NCBI GenBank assembly: GCA_001632425.1
Contig: KV425587.1
Span: 1 to 60,661, forward strand
Source: Neolentinus lepideus HHB14362 ss-1
Taxonomy: Eukaryota > Basidiomycota > Agaricomycetes > Gloeophyllales > Gloeophyllaceae
Direction of reading: 5' to 3'
DNA length: 60,661 nt
Under the pieces are notes generated by a model, which had not been told where the DNA came from, did no database searches, and was given only the letters and a program-made list of their open reading frames with translations. The position numbers and the translations under genes are program-made. Positions 11,442 to 22,500 of the stretch are shown here, piece after piece. The first letter of the stretch is position 1, and the number at the start of each line of letters is the position of its first letter.

Positions 11442-13385
11442 ATGTCTTCGATCCGCAACGCCTATCTTAACACCTCTTTGCGAACTTTCATGAGATCAGC
11501 TGGATGTGTCAGTCGACCGTGTCCACAAGTTATCCACAGGAATGCGTCGACTGCTACAAGAAGAGCCCGAAAATTGCTGTCCCAAGGACGAGCTCAGACT
11601 GAGGGTATGGCATCTGCAAACGCTGTAGGGACGGCGCGTGTCAATAACCTGCTGTTGTCCGTGAAGAGGTATCTGGAATCAGCGGAAGATGAAGAGAAGG
11701 CGTTAGGGATTTGCTATTCCAGATTGTCTGCCTTTGAGGGGTGTCATAGGGCTACTGCTCATGAAAAGGCCGTGCTCTTGTTCATGGAATATGAGCACTA
11801 CGAGGATGCGTTCAGCATCTATGAAAATATGACCAAAGAAGGTCTGTTACCCTCCGCTGCTTTGCGTGCTCGTATGCTTGCCCTTAGTATGGCATTTAGC
11901 CTCATGAAAGAAGACGAAGCGATGGATGGCTTCCAGCGACTATTCGCCGAAGGCCAGGTCGATGAGCGGACTCTTCGAGAGGTGCTTCAGTTCATGGAGG
12001 CAGAGCTCGGCGCAGAATTTTCATTCATCCGAACCATTGCGAAAATATACTCCAATTCTCGAGGCAAAGGCTTCAAGTTTGGAGAAGCTATGTCAAGCTA
12101 CCTTGTATACGCGAATCTCGCCGCCGACGTGCCAGAAGGTGCCGACGTTGCGGTTCACGAGTATGCCGAGGGACAAAAAATGAAGAACAAGGTCCCTGAG
12201 CCCGACGTATATACTGCGCGTCTCGATGCGCTGTTGGAGTCCGATAATTACTCTGGGGAAGACGTTGATGCAATTCTGGCCAGCATGGAGCGGGATGGCG
12301 TCGAGCCCGACATGCATGTATTCAACATCCTCATGGAGTGCGAAGTCCGCAATCACCGCTACCCCAAGGCTTTCGAGCTTTACGAATATTCAATGGCCCA
12401 TCAGAATGAGAAACTTCGCCCCGACGCGTTCACGTTCGCCCATCTTTTCAAAGCCCTTTGGAGGCTCCACCAACCCCGAAATGCACATACAAGGAAGTAT
12501 AAACGATCTACGGAGACGATCTCCCCACGCGCTTTGTTCCGCTCTATGATCAGCTCTCACTTCCAGGCTACGCAGCACTCGTCCAGCAGGTCTTCGACCT
12601 ACATCACGACTCCCGTCCTCAACCTTGCACTGTTCACCTTCCTCCAAGCTAATGACTATCCCGCTGCCTTCATCACGGCGCGCTCCTTTCGGGCCTGCGG
12701 CCTTGATGTGAACCACAGAACGTTCTCGAAATCATTTGATATCCTGATAGGCCGGATCTTCCGCGACGTACGCGTGCCCCCACGGCACCCCATACGACAG
12801 TGGATGAATCGCTTCCTGGGTTACCCGCTTGGGCCGTGCTTAAAAGCGTCTACCTCTGAAGCAGAGGTGCTGGCCATGATCATCGGGATCGGCAAGGAGC
12901 CCAGGTTGAGCATCTTTTCACCTGACTACCGCATGCCCGACTTTGAGGCGGACCTGACGGCGATTCTCAAGAGGGAAGCTTCAGGCGAATTGCGGACCGT
13001 GGTCGAATCCGAGGGTAAAAGATATACCGTTAAACCAGCCAAGATGTTCCAGAAGGAGTTCGAAGATGAAGCCTTGATAGAACCAGAGACTGACGGGACT
13101 AAGGACAAGTCCGAAGAGGAGCCACATCCTTTGCCTTTGCTAGCATCTTTGGGAGAGGACGATCCAGCTCAACCCCATATTATTTCGGAGGAGCAGGACT
13201 CACTCAATATGACGAGTTTAGAGCGGATTCTGCGCCGGGCTACACTAGCCGCTCTTCCTGAAGGTGCGGATGATCATCCAGCGAAGTCGGTTTCTGCTGC
13301 AATCTTGGAGGCAAAGAAAGATATGATCTCACCAAAAAGAGAGAAACATCTCAATGAACGGCAGTCGGACTCTGCGGAGGTTTGA
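11442..13385 (+). CDS. Mitochondrial pentatricopeptide-repeat (PPR) protein
   Basis: Intronless, 647 residues from the ATG at 11442. The N-terminus is Arg/Ser/Thr-rich and poor in acidic residues, as in mitochondrial presequences. PPR-type helical hairpins are visible, for example around PDVYTARLDALL, GVEPDMHVFNILME and LRPDAFTFAHLFKAL, spaced by about 35 residues (roughly residues 240-360). Such proteins bind organellar RNA and act in processing, stability or translation of mitochondrial transcripts. The C-terminal 200 residues have no repeat signature and become acidic and Ser-rich. The specific fungal PPR orthologue is not identified. Confidence 0.8.
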   Translation: MSSIRNAYLNTSLRTFMRSAGCVSRPCPQVIHRNASTATRRARKLLSQGRAQTEGMASANAVGTARVNNLLLSVKRYLESAEDEEKALGICYSRLSAFEGCHRATAHEKAVLLFMEYEHYEDAFSIYENMTKEGLLPSAALRARMLALSMAFSLMKEDEAMDGFQRLFAEGQVDERTLREVLQFMEAELGAEFSFIRTIAKIYSNSRGKGFKFGEAMSSYLVYANLAADVPEGADVAVHEYAEGQKMKNKVPEPDVYTARLDALLESDNYSGEDVDAILASMERDGVEPDMHVFNILMECEVRNHRYPKAFELYEYSMAHQNEKLRPDAFTFAHLFKALWRLHQPRNAHTRKYKRSTETISPRALFRSMISSHFQATQHSSSRSSTYITTPVLNLALFTFLQANDYPAAFITARSFRACGLDVNHRTFSKSFDILIGRIFRDVRVPPRHPIRQWMNRFLGYPLGPCLKASTSEAEVLAMIIGIGKEPRLSIFSPDYRMPDFEADLTAILKREASGELRTVVESEGKRYTVKPAKMFQKEFEDEALIEPETDGTKDKSEEEPHPLPLLASLGEDDPAQPHIISEEQDSLNMTSLERILRRATLAALPEGADDHPAKSVSAAILEAKKDMISPKREKHLNERQSDSAEV

Positions 13386-14027
13386 CTGTAATCATAGTCG
13401 ACCGCTGCATCACTCCTTGTGCCGGTATGCTTGGTTTTCTTCGTCGCTGCCAAACTTATGCCCATTGCAGAACATTGCAGAGACCGGAGGTGCTCGTAAT
13501 ACAGGACGGATGCGATGTTTTTGAGATGTCACTGGTGTCTAAACATTATCAGCCGAGATAATTAGGCAGATTTTCATATAGTCGCAATATAATTAATCTC
13601 CTCTCAATGAAGTAGGCAAACGTACGACAGCAGTGTAGGAAGTGCTTTGTATTCTCCGGTCTGCCTTGTCGGCTACTAGTGTCGCCCATACTTTAGCCGT
13701 GGAAAAAAGGAACATTCGCCGCCAAAGTCAACAAGCCACACACAACCGTCTATCATACCCGAGGAGTTTCGATACTTGAAGTCATGAGTGAATACCAGCG
13801 ACGCGGATTCCTCGTCGAAAAGACTTCGGGCCACCTCGAGCGAGAAACGCGTGACGCACCTGTGACCATAGTTGTCATGTGATCCGCGTCGATGTTCATC
13901 TCGGACTCCTTCGTATTCGTTCAAACTTCAAGCCATGCTTCACTATCACTAAGTCGACAACACTGTATTATCCGCCTGGGAGTCTTTCTGAAACTTTCTC
14001 TTGTCTCTGGAAGGCAAGGCAGCTACG
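13386..14027. other. Intergenic, no feature recognised
   Basis: Separates two + strand genes. The short open frames on both strands lack motifs and splice sites consistent with a gene. Confidence 0.4.
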
Positions 14028-15713
14028 ATGTCCTTGCTCAAGAAGATATTTCATCGCAAAACAAGATCCGAAAGCGCCATGGACATCTACTGGCCGCGGC
14101 GGGCGCCTGTCGAAGACGACGTATACGTAGGATATGGAGACATGGATTGCTGCGATGTGACTAGTGGGAATTACACTCCGTCCGGATCTCAGGCTGGATT
14201 TACTAGTGACTCGTCTGACTCCTCTATGGCTATGAGCTCGGCCCTGGTGGAGAGGAACCCGAAGGTCCTGGCTCTACAGGAGCGCCTAAGACATCTTGAG
14301 ACAGCTAACGGCCGCATGAAAACAGACATCTCATCATACAAGCTTAAGAAGAAGAGAGCTCTCAAGACTTGCCCCAGCGTCACATTCAAGACGAAGACTC
14401 AGTCTCTGCAGAGGCAGCTCGATCAAACGAAACGTACTCTGAAGAGACGAACAGGCTCCATAGGTCCCTCCGCGCGAGCGATTTACTCTATGCTGACTGC
14501 TCTCTCTCAAGGCCGAGCTCCTCAACACGGTCTTCTGGCATACATCAAGCGCAGCGCTCGCCGCGACCCCTCCAGTATCTGGCAACTAGTCCTTCGTGAT
14601 CCGCCCCTCCTCGGTGCTCGTCACACTATCCACGTCAACACGCACGCTCTACTGTGGTTCATGTCTAGAAGAAAGGAACAATTTCGCAAGAGCAGGAGTG
14701 TCTATTGGAGACGAGAGATACATCCGCTCGATTATGTTATTGCCCCTTCTCCGTCCAGTTTGTCATCTATCTTTGAGGTTCTGTCACAGGACAGGCAAGA
14801 TGCGCTGAATAGGCTGTTCGAGAAGCGTCGGCGAGGGCTGAAGGCAGTGGTCAGAGATCCAGTCCTCACGTCTAACAGTTCTGCGACCTCCGTTGTCACC
14901 ATTATGCCCACATTTCGCTCGAGGCCACCGACGACGCCCACTCATGCCTCTTACAGACTTAAAGCCGGTCCCTCGAGTGGCTCGGTCAGCATTCTCGTGA
15001 GCGATGCCAGTGCTTATAGCGGCATCGCCAGCTGCTCTTCGTACGCGGACTCTGTATACTCGGGCATTTATAAGGGTCTGTCGCGCTCTCAGGATGTGTG
15101 CCTGTCGATCCCTGCGTCTGCATCCGGCGCACGCTCGTCTGCGATCCCTCGATCGTCTACATCAAGAAGAAGTTTGGTACAGGCTGCGAATGTCCAGCTC
15201 GGAGCTATCGATGAAGAAAGACTCAGCGTCTCTCCGGAACAAATGCGGAATGAGTTCGAAGGGGACATGGACTCTCCCGGCCAGGACCTTAAGATAAGAA
15301 GGATCCCGTCTTTCGATGCTCCTCTAATGCACTCGACACCAATCAGTCGGCCTCTCGTCAGTTCTACGCCAATCATCCCGGACGATCCTATATGTGCTAG
15401 CCCCGCACCGGTTCGGGACAAGTCAGATTCGTCACTGCCATCCACGCCGCTGGCGCCGATTAGTAATAGTAATAGTAACAAGACGTTGTCTTCACTGTCG
15501 TCACCGATACCCGATAGGAACAAGCTGAGCTCTCCTCCTCTACCGACAGGAAACAGGTTGGGCTCCCCGTCACGGAAGATACCTAGTAAACAACTTAGCT
15601 CTCCTTCGTCAGCAACACCGGACAAGTCGACTGGCTCTCTACGGTTGGCACCACCGTCTAGGCTCCCAGTCCTGAAGGCTCGGAAATCTACTTGCAGCAT
15701 TAGACCAGAATAA
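14028..15713 (+). CDS. Hypothetical Ser/Pro-rich protein
   Basis: Single open exon of 561 residues from the ATG at 14028 (MSLLKKIFHRKTRSES). A possible short coiled coil lies around residues 75-140 (LALQERLRHLETANGR, then LQRQLDQTKRTLK). It is followed by a more ordered basic segment of about 130 residues with several Trp and Arg (SIWQLVLRDPP, YWRREIHPLDYV). The last 270 residues are low-complexity with repeated SSP and SP motifs, candidate sites for proline-directed kinases. No known family is recognised. The long uninterrupted frame, compositional structure and lack of a competing antisense gene support it as real. Confidence 0.65.
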   Translation: MSLLKKIFHRKTRSESAMDIYWPRRAPVEDDVYVGYGDMDCCDVTSGNYTPSGSQAGFTSDSSDSSMAMSSALVERNPKVLALQERLRHLETANGRMKTDISSYKLKKKRALKTCPSVTFKTKTQSLQRQLDQTKRTLKRRTGSIGPSARAIYSMLTALSQGRAPQHGLLAYIKRSARRDPSSIWQLVLRDPPLLGARHTIHVNTHALLWFMSRRKEQFRKSRSVYWRREIHPLDYVIAPSPSSLSSIFEVLSQDRQDALNRLFEKRRRGLKAVVRDPVLTSNSSATSVVTIMPTFRSRPPTTPTHASYRLKAGPSSGSVSILVSDASAYSGIASCSSYADSVYSGIYKGLSRSQDVCLSIPASASGARSSAIPRSSTSRRSLVQAANVQLGAIDEERLSVSPEQMRNEFEGDMDSPGQDLKIRRIPSFDAPLMHSTPISRPLVSSTPIIPDDPICASPAPVRDKSDSSLPSTPLAPISNSNSNKTLSSLSSPIPDRNKLSSPPLPTGNRLGSPSRKIPSKQLSSPSSATPDKSTGSLRLAPPSRLPVLKARKSTCSIRPE

Positions 15714-16342
15714 TGCATATGATTAAATATTTAGGGGGCGGAGTATGGGTTTGGTTTTTGGTTTTTTTACGTAGTTTTGTGAGGCTACTATCTAGTTCTG
15801 CTAAATGGGATCCGTCAGACCACCTAATCCTCTAGTATCTCAGTCTGCCTATCACCGAAGAGACGAATGGTTTTCAAGTTCGTCAGGATCAGCGGGGATG
15901 TCACCGACATCATCGTTCCAAACCTCCATCCACAAATTATTACATATGTAATCCTTTGTTCCTTCACATCATATCTCCTGCGTCTCCTCCCGCTTATATA
16001 AAGGCAGACCCTTCCAACGACCACAAGGCTTTCTTTTCCTTCTTCCCCCGTGTTGTCCTCTGTTTGCCCGAGTCTCCTTGATAGAGATCGTTCAGCTTCC
16101 CTCAACAGTCTCTGAAGTCTTTCATCGTCTATTAGACTTTGTTCAGCCTGTCACTTCTGAACGACTCCCACACTAAGTAGCCAAAATATCCCACAATAAG
16201 CAAAGAAACTTCTCACGGCAATTGTCTGGCATAGCATTACGTTTACGACTATCTCTAGATCTGTTATTAAGCCCGACAGTTTCGAGTCACGGCACCAGGT
16301 TTCAACCTGAGTCTGTAACGTCTTGGTCCCGACTCTATACTC
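15714..16342. other. Intergenic / promoter and leader of the TCF25-like gene
   Basis: No coding gene seen. It holds the TATATAAA sequence at 15995-16002, followed by a pyrimidine-rich stretch typical of fungal transcription start regions. Confidence 0.4.
15995..16002 (+). promoter_or_regulatory. Putative TATA box of the TCF25-like gene
   Basis: TATATAAA followed within 40 bp by C/T-rich DNA. It sits 341 bp before the ATG at 16343, implying a leader of about 300 nt. Confidence 0.4.
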
Positions 16343-19289
16343 ATGCCTCCTCGTCTAAATAAACGACAGCAGCGCGAGCTAGAAGAACTATCTGCGCTAG
16401 GAGGAACAGCCAATGTCGAAGAGGATGCGTCTAGTGAGGATGGGGTGAAGGCACAGCCGAAAGTAGGCCAAGGGACAGGATTTGCTGCAGTGCGTCTCGA
16501 CAAATCTTATTCCTGTCCAAGTCTAACACATGTCATTGCTTAGCTTTTGCAGCCAGAAAACGATGAAGATGATAGCGATGAGGGTGAGGAGAGTGTGGCG
16601 CGGCCCAAATCTAAGAAGGTGCGTGCCGCATTGGGATAGCGCCATCTGCGGGGTATTTGATGAAGGCGGAAGTAGTCGAAGAAGAAAAAGAAGAAAGCTG
16701 GAGGTGCATCCGCCAGTATTGCCACTCCTGCTATACCTACGCCGGAAACTGCGAGCCCTGCTCCTGGACCGTCGAAGAAGGACCGCAAAGCCGCGAAGAA
16801 GGCGAAAGCTAAGGGGAGGGATGTTGACGAAATAGACAGGGTCCTCGAAGAACTATCCATCAGGTGTGTACTTCATCCCCGTGCACTTTCCATTCCGACT
16901 AACCTGACCCAGATATCCCGACATGAAGACCGCGTCTGAACCGTCCTCTTATACTTCCTCTGTCTCCTTCTCCTCTCTCCTCAGTATCAACTCTGCACAT
17001 CTAGATCCAAATGCGGAACTGCGCAGACTTTTTGGCTCGAAGGTCGTCCCCTCGGCCTCTTCCAAAAGCAAGGTTCGTTCGACCCTCACCCGGCCAAAGG
17101 ATGGTTGGTGGCCCGCTAAGCTCCGAGAAGGCTTATCATTGCGTGCATTGGACGATGCTGAAGCCGAGGCGAAGAGGACAAGGTGGGGATGGCAGGTGGA
17201 GAGGGACGAGAAATGGCACACGGTTGTATATGATAAGCGGTATAGGAGCGTTACTGCAGGATTTGTTACAACGGTAATGGCAGGAGGTACCGATAGATGT
17301 ATTAGCCAGCGCTTCGGATGCTGATGGCGCTGCCTCTTAGATCCTGAAGGGTTTTGGCGTATCTTGAGCAAATTTCCGTATCAAGCCGACACGCTGCTTC
17401 AGCTTGCAGAAACTTACCGCTATCGAGATGGCGAGTTTCTACTCTTATCTTGTCTGCTTCTCCAAACTTACACCCAGGGTCTCTTCTTCAGAGCACGCAC
17501 AAGCCACTGACTTTGCCGAACGGGCACTCTTCGCGTACGAACGCGCCTTCACCGGAACAAACTTCATGAGTGGCGTGAATAGACTCGACTTTGACCGCGT
17601 GGAGAATCGACCGTTCTTCCTGGCAGTGCATCGACTTATTTTGTACGTGTCTTCTGTCTTGCTCCTGCTAGCTTCGTGTAAATGATGCTGCCAAGGGACC
17701 TGCAGCGGCGAGGTTGCCCCCGGACCGCGTTCGAGTTTGCTAAACTGCTCTACTCGCTCGACCCGGCGGCCGACCCACACGGCGCGCTGCTGCACCTCGA
17801 CTCGCTCGCAGTGAAGGCGGGAGGCACGGACTGGTTGATTGAGGTGTATGATTTCTTCAATGATATGAAGAAGGTCAGTGAGCTAGAAGGTGAGGAGTCG
17901 GATGGGTTTGTCTCATCAGTAGCTATGACATTCAGGATGAAAATGGCAAGCGGTGGCAAGGGCGGATGGACCCCAGTGTGTTGCCTGGATGGATGTATTC
18001 GCGGGCGCTGGCGTTGCGGATGAAAGAGTACGCTAATAAGAGCGAGGTCTATCCTATTTCGATCGTGTTTCATTGATTTGCTCACTTAATGTCCATGCAG
18101 GATCATGGCCGTAGCGACAGTGCTTTGCAAGACGCCGTGTGCGCGTTCCCGAGCGTGGTCCCCCTTCTGGCAGACAAAGCAGACATTGCGCTCTCGAGTG
18201 AAGTCAGGAGCCACCGGTTCTTCCGCGTGCAGACGGGATCTAAGTGAGATAGTTGCTCGGGTTCAAGCCCGTAACTATCATCCTAATATATCCTTTGCGT
18301 AGCGTCCAAGCAGAGAACGTCGCCTACCTTTTATCTCACCTATACGCTCTGCGTGCCTCAGCTCTGTGGAAGCAGAACTCAGCATATGGCTCCTGGATCG
18401 CACACACCGCGCAATCTCTCCTCTCGAACCCCACCGACACCAAGCCATCCAAGTTTGCGACACTCTTCTCAGCACCCACCCTAGCATACTCTGTCTACCG
18501 CCATGTCATTATACTCGAGTCGTCCTCGCCGACTTATCGCTCGCTGTTCTCGTTCCTTCCGAGAGAGGCGCTGGCGGGTCCTGGGAGGCAGCTGGCCTGC
18601 GATCCGCTACCGCCGCCGACGAAGGTGAGTGGATACGACGAGAAGTACTTTGAGGGTGTTAGTGCGTGGGAAGAGGGCGCGGGGCGGAGGGATAGGAGGG
18701 AGGAGGAGAGGGTGCGAAGGTATATACAGGTATGAGTTGGTCCTCATTTTGTCAGCAATTTTCCTCACTGCGCGCTGCTATGGTATGGCAACAGGCGATA
18801 TTGGATGCCAACCCTCAGCTAGCACAACAGTTCCCGGGCGGGTGGGCGCAGTTATTGCAGACCGCGGCACAGATGGGTGAAGGTGGGTTGGAGGACCTGA
18901 TCTTCAATGTGGCGCAGGAGATGCCGGGTGCGGGCGCGGGTCTGGAGATGCCTGGCGGGATGCCGGAGGTGGAGATGCAGTTCTTGGATGAGATTGAGGA
19001 AGATGGGCAGGAAGAGACTGCCGAAGTGCCTGCACGCGACGATGATCAGGGTGAGGCAGAGGAGGAGGAGGAGGATGACGAGGGAGAAGAAGTAAATGTG
19101 GCCGTGAGTTTCTTGATGTTTCGAGGGCGCTGACTGAAGATCCGGGCCTGCCAGTCCACGCCCGTACGTTTTATTAGGAACTTTATGACCCGCCTCTGGG
19201 GCGGCTGGGCGGCTGACGAAGAAGATGACGAGTCTACATTGAGTGATGAAGACGATGGGCGGCCTGTGCGCGGTGGAGACGTTGATTAA
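16343..19289 (+). CDS. TCF25: TCF25/Rqc1 family protein (ribosome quality control)
   Basis: About ten exons; clear introns include 16490-16543 and one ending at 19154. The N-terminus starts MPPRLNKRQQRELEEL, the hallmark of TCF25/Nulp1 proteins, then an acidic stretch and a Lys-rich stretch (SKKKKKKAGG). The TCF25 domain follows: DPNAELRRLFG, DGWWPAKLREGLS, FWRILSKFPYQADTLLQLAE, FTGTNFMSGVNRLDFDRVENR, RGCPRTAFEFAKLLYSLDP and AENVAYLLSHLYALRA. In yeast the family member Rqc1 works in the ribosome-associated quality-control complex, helping ubiquitylate nascent chains on stalled 60S subunits. The C-terminus is acidic (EEEEEDDEGEE) and ends RLWGGWAADEEDD. It runs convergently into the ABC transporter, with a gap of about 210 bp between the stop codons. 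Confidence 0.88.
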
Positions 19290-19502
19290 GTTTACGGAAG
19301 TGTAAGTTTTGGAGAAGAATGCGATTAGTGTATTACTTCAGTCAGTATTGTAGCAATCAGAACAATGTGGAGTGTGATGGTGAGTAATGATTTGTATGCT
19401 ATTGTCTCGTAGTAACCCTTCGTGGTCCTTTCAGAAGGAACTCCCTAGCAAACTAGGACAGAGCGATCGGACACACTAACTAGTAATTATAGTGTGTTGA
19501 TC

Positions 19503-22500
19503 TTAGAGATCCCCATCCTGCTGCTGTGTAGCGTTGACCATCTGCGCGAAGAGGCCGTCCTGTTTGGACAGAAGTTCACTTGGAGAGCCTACTTCCGCAA
19601 TCTCGCCTTTGTTGAGCACAACGATCCGGTCACAGTCCATGACGGTTTCCAGTCGATGAGCAATGGTAAGAATTGTTGCGTGGGCCAGATTCTCCCTGAC
19701 CAAGTTCGTGATGTTCGCACTCGCTGCGTTATCCAGACTTGCAGTCGCCTCGTCAAGAATGACAACCTTGGGTTCCCCGAGCAGGGCCGCAGCGACAATT
19801 ACAAGCTGGCGATGGCCCTGAGACAGGTTCTTCCCACCTGCGGTAAGCTCCATATTCAGATCGAAAGATTCGAGGCCAACCAAGGCGAGCATGGACAGGA
19901 GAGCGGCGTCTGTGGCTTGCCCGAGAGGGTCAAGATTGGATCGAAGGGTCCCGCTGAACAGACCCGAATCTTGCGAGACGCAGGCAATGCTGCTTCGTAA
20001 TTTCTGGACAGGCAGTCCGCGGATATCTGGAGGGTGAAAACTGTCAGAGATGGTTTGGGCCCAGGGCGAGAAGCATACCTATGCCGTCTATTTGCACCAT
20101 TCCCCCGTATTCGACGAGGCGTAGCATGGCAGACAGTAAGGTCGACTTCCCGCTGCCCGTTCGGCCCACGATACCAATATTTTCACCGCTACGAATATCG
20201 AGACTACTGATCTCCAATGCTGCGACGTCCGGACGCGACGGATACTTGACTATCATGTTATTGATCAAGATAGCGCCTGCCGAGGGCCAAGAAGGAGGGA
20301 TATCCCTCAACGCCGGTGTCAATGCGCCCTCAGATGGTAGGTCATAGCAGTATTCGTCTAGCCTCTCTACGGCGTTCATGTTGCTCTCGACCTCTGCGGT
20401 GCTCCGAATCAGAGCGTTGACCTCGTTCGTCAATGCAAAGGCCGAGCTGAGGGCTAAGCCGACTAGGGATCCGGACGCCGACGTCGCTGAGCTAATGAGA
20501 ACCATCGCCAGGGTGACCAGCGATGCGAAGAGCTCGATGCGAAGGAGTAGCCACAGTTCCGCGGAGCGGGAGATGTAGAAGGGTCGATTGGAAAAATCGA
20601 GTAGTTGGAGTGCTGTCTCGTGAGCAGACTCCACTCGGTTGAACGACTTCAGGACTATTGCCCCTTCCAAAGTTTCGGAAACATAGGCGTACAGCGGCGA
20701 CCTGTTTTTGGAAGTCAAGCGCTTGAGCTCGATATTCGCGCTGTGGAATATATACTCTTAAGTGAGTCCACGGTCGCTCGACGGTAAAGTGACTGATTAC
20801 TCACCCCCTGTAGAACGCGTAGATGAGGTAATATATCAAACCCAGAACCGGTACCGTGATTGCTAGATAAGGGCTCGGCCAGCACATGACGATTACCAAC
20901 CCAGCAATGATGAACACTCCTGTGACGACGTTGAAGACCCATACGTATAGCTCGTGGTCAACACCGTTGACATCCTTGCTAAATCGATTCATGATACGCC
21001 CGACGGGATTCGTCTCGAAGAAATGCAAGGGTGCGTGGGCTACTTTGTCTAAAGCCAACTGGTGATAGATGATGCATGCCCTGTATGTCGCAGTAACGAC
21101 GGACATATTGCCAAGCGCTAAAGAGAGTAAGACTCTAGACATAGAATCGTAAGAGGTGTACTCACTCAAGAAGATACAAACGGCAACGCCAATGAGGCCG
21201 TACGCGAGAAGGTACTTTTGATTGGAGATGTGGAAGCTATTGTCATCCCACCAATACAACCAGAGGTTGGAAATAACTATGACCCGAATGAGGTAAGCGT
21301 TCATCATGAAGTCTAGGTAAGACGCACCGACTGCTGTCTGTTGAACTACGAGTATTACCAGGAGGACTACCACAGTCGTAAAGCCACCAGTCGCTCTAAT
21401 GTACCTCAGATATGTTGGCCAAGACACATGACCCTTTCGTCTGCCTTCGGTGACGACGATCTCGTCCTCATCGTCTTCGTCGTCGGCATTCGACAACTCT
21501 ATACTCTCCTCGTTGGATTGCTCTATTTTGTGGATATTGTGGCCCACGTTCGCTATGTCGTGTAACTTTGCTTCGTTGAGAGATGCCAAGATCTCAGTGG
21601 GTTGTCCATTCTCAACTATCGATCCGTTAGATACCACGTATACCTGATCCGCGCCATCTGCTAGTTTCACATCATGGGTAATTAGTAGAACGGTTTTACT
21701 CTTCAGGTACTGAATGGTCGCCTTGAACACTCTGGCCGAAACACGGGCGTCGAGGGCAGAGAAGGTATCGTCCAGAAGATATATATCTACGCCCTCTCGC
21801 TTCAGCACAAACTATTGACTCATCCACGGTGAATAACACACCTGAATCACTGTACAGAGCCCTAGCAAGAGCAATACGCGCCTGCTGCCCTCCACTAAGA
21901 TTTGCAGCTCCTTCAGCGACTTGCGATTTGGCCCCGTGAGGAAGTTGTGCAAGGTCGTCGGTCAGCTCGCAAACTCTGAGGACGGCATTGAAGCGTGCGT
22001 GATCCATAGGTAGACCGAACAAAATATTTCCTTCGATTGTCTGGGTGAGCAACCATGGCTTCTGGGTCAAGTACGCAATCGTTCCTTGGTGGGATACCTA
22101 ACAAGGACGTTAGGTTGCTTAGCCCGATGGGAATACCAAACGCCACGCACTAATCCCGAGACGAGCTCGAGTTGTCCTGCAATGGCCGACAAGAGAGATG
22201 TCTTCCCTGAGCCTACACCTCCTAGGACGACCACGAAACCTCCAACGGGTACTCGCAGGGAAATATCCTTCAACACAGACTCATTGACTTCAACCGAATT
22301 GACATCCGACTTCGATTTCTGCCTGCTTTTGAACAAGAGATTCAGGAAACCGGGGTCTTCCTCAGACGACTCTTCTCCAGTCCTGGACTTGGGCCATCTC
22401 ATGCTTGCATTCATGATCTCAATTGCGTAACTGAGCTGGTCTGATGTGCCAGAAGGTTCCTTTTCTGAGACAATCTCGGATGTTTCGCGAGCTTGAAAGA

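Noticed and set aside
18250..18275. GGTTCAAGCCC resembling a tRNA B box
   Set aside because: No matching A box or cloverleaf around it, and it lies inside the TCF25-like gene.
19494..20000. Plus-strand frame opposite the ABC transporter NBD2
   Set aside because: It is antisense to the signature and Walker B coding region and contains no independent motif.
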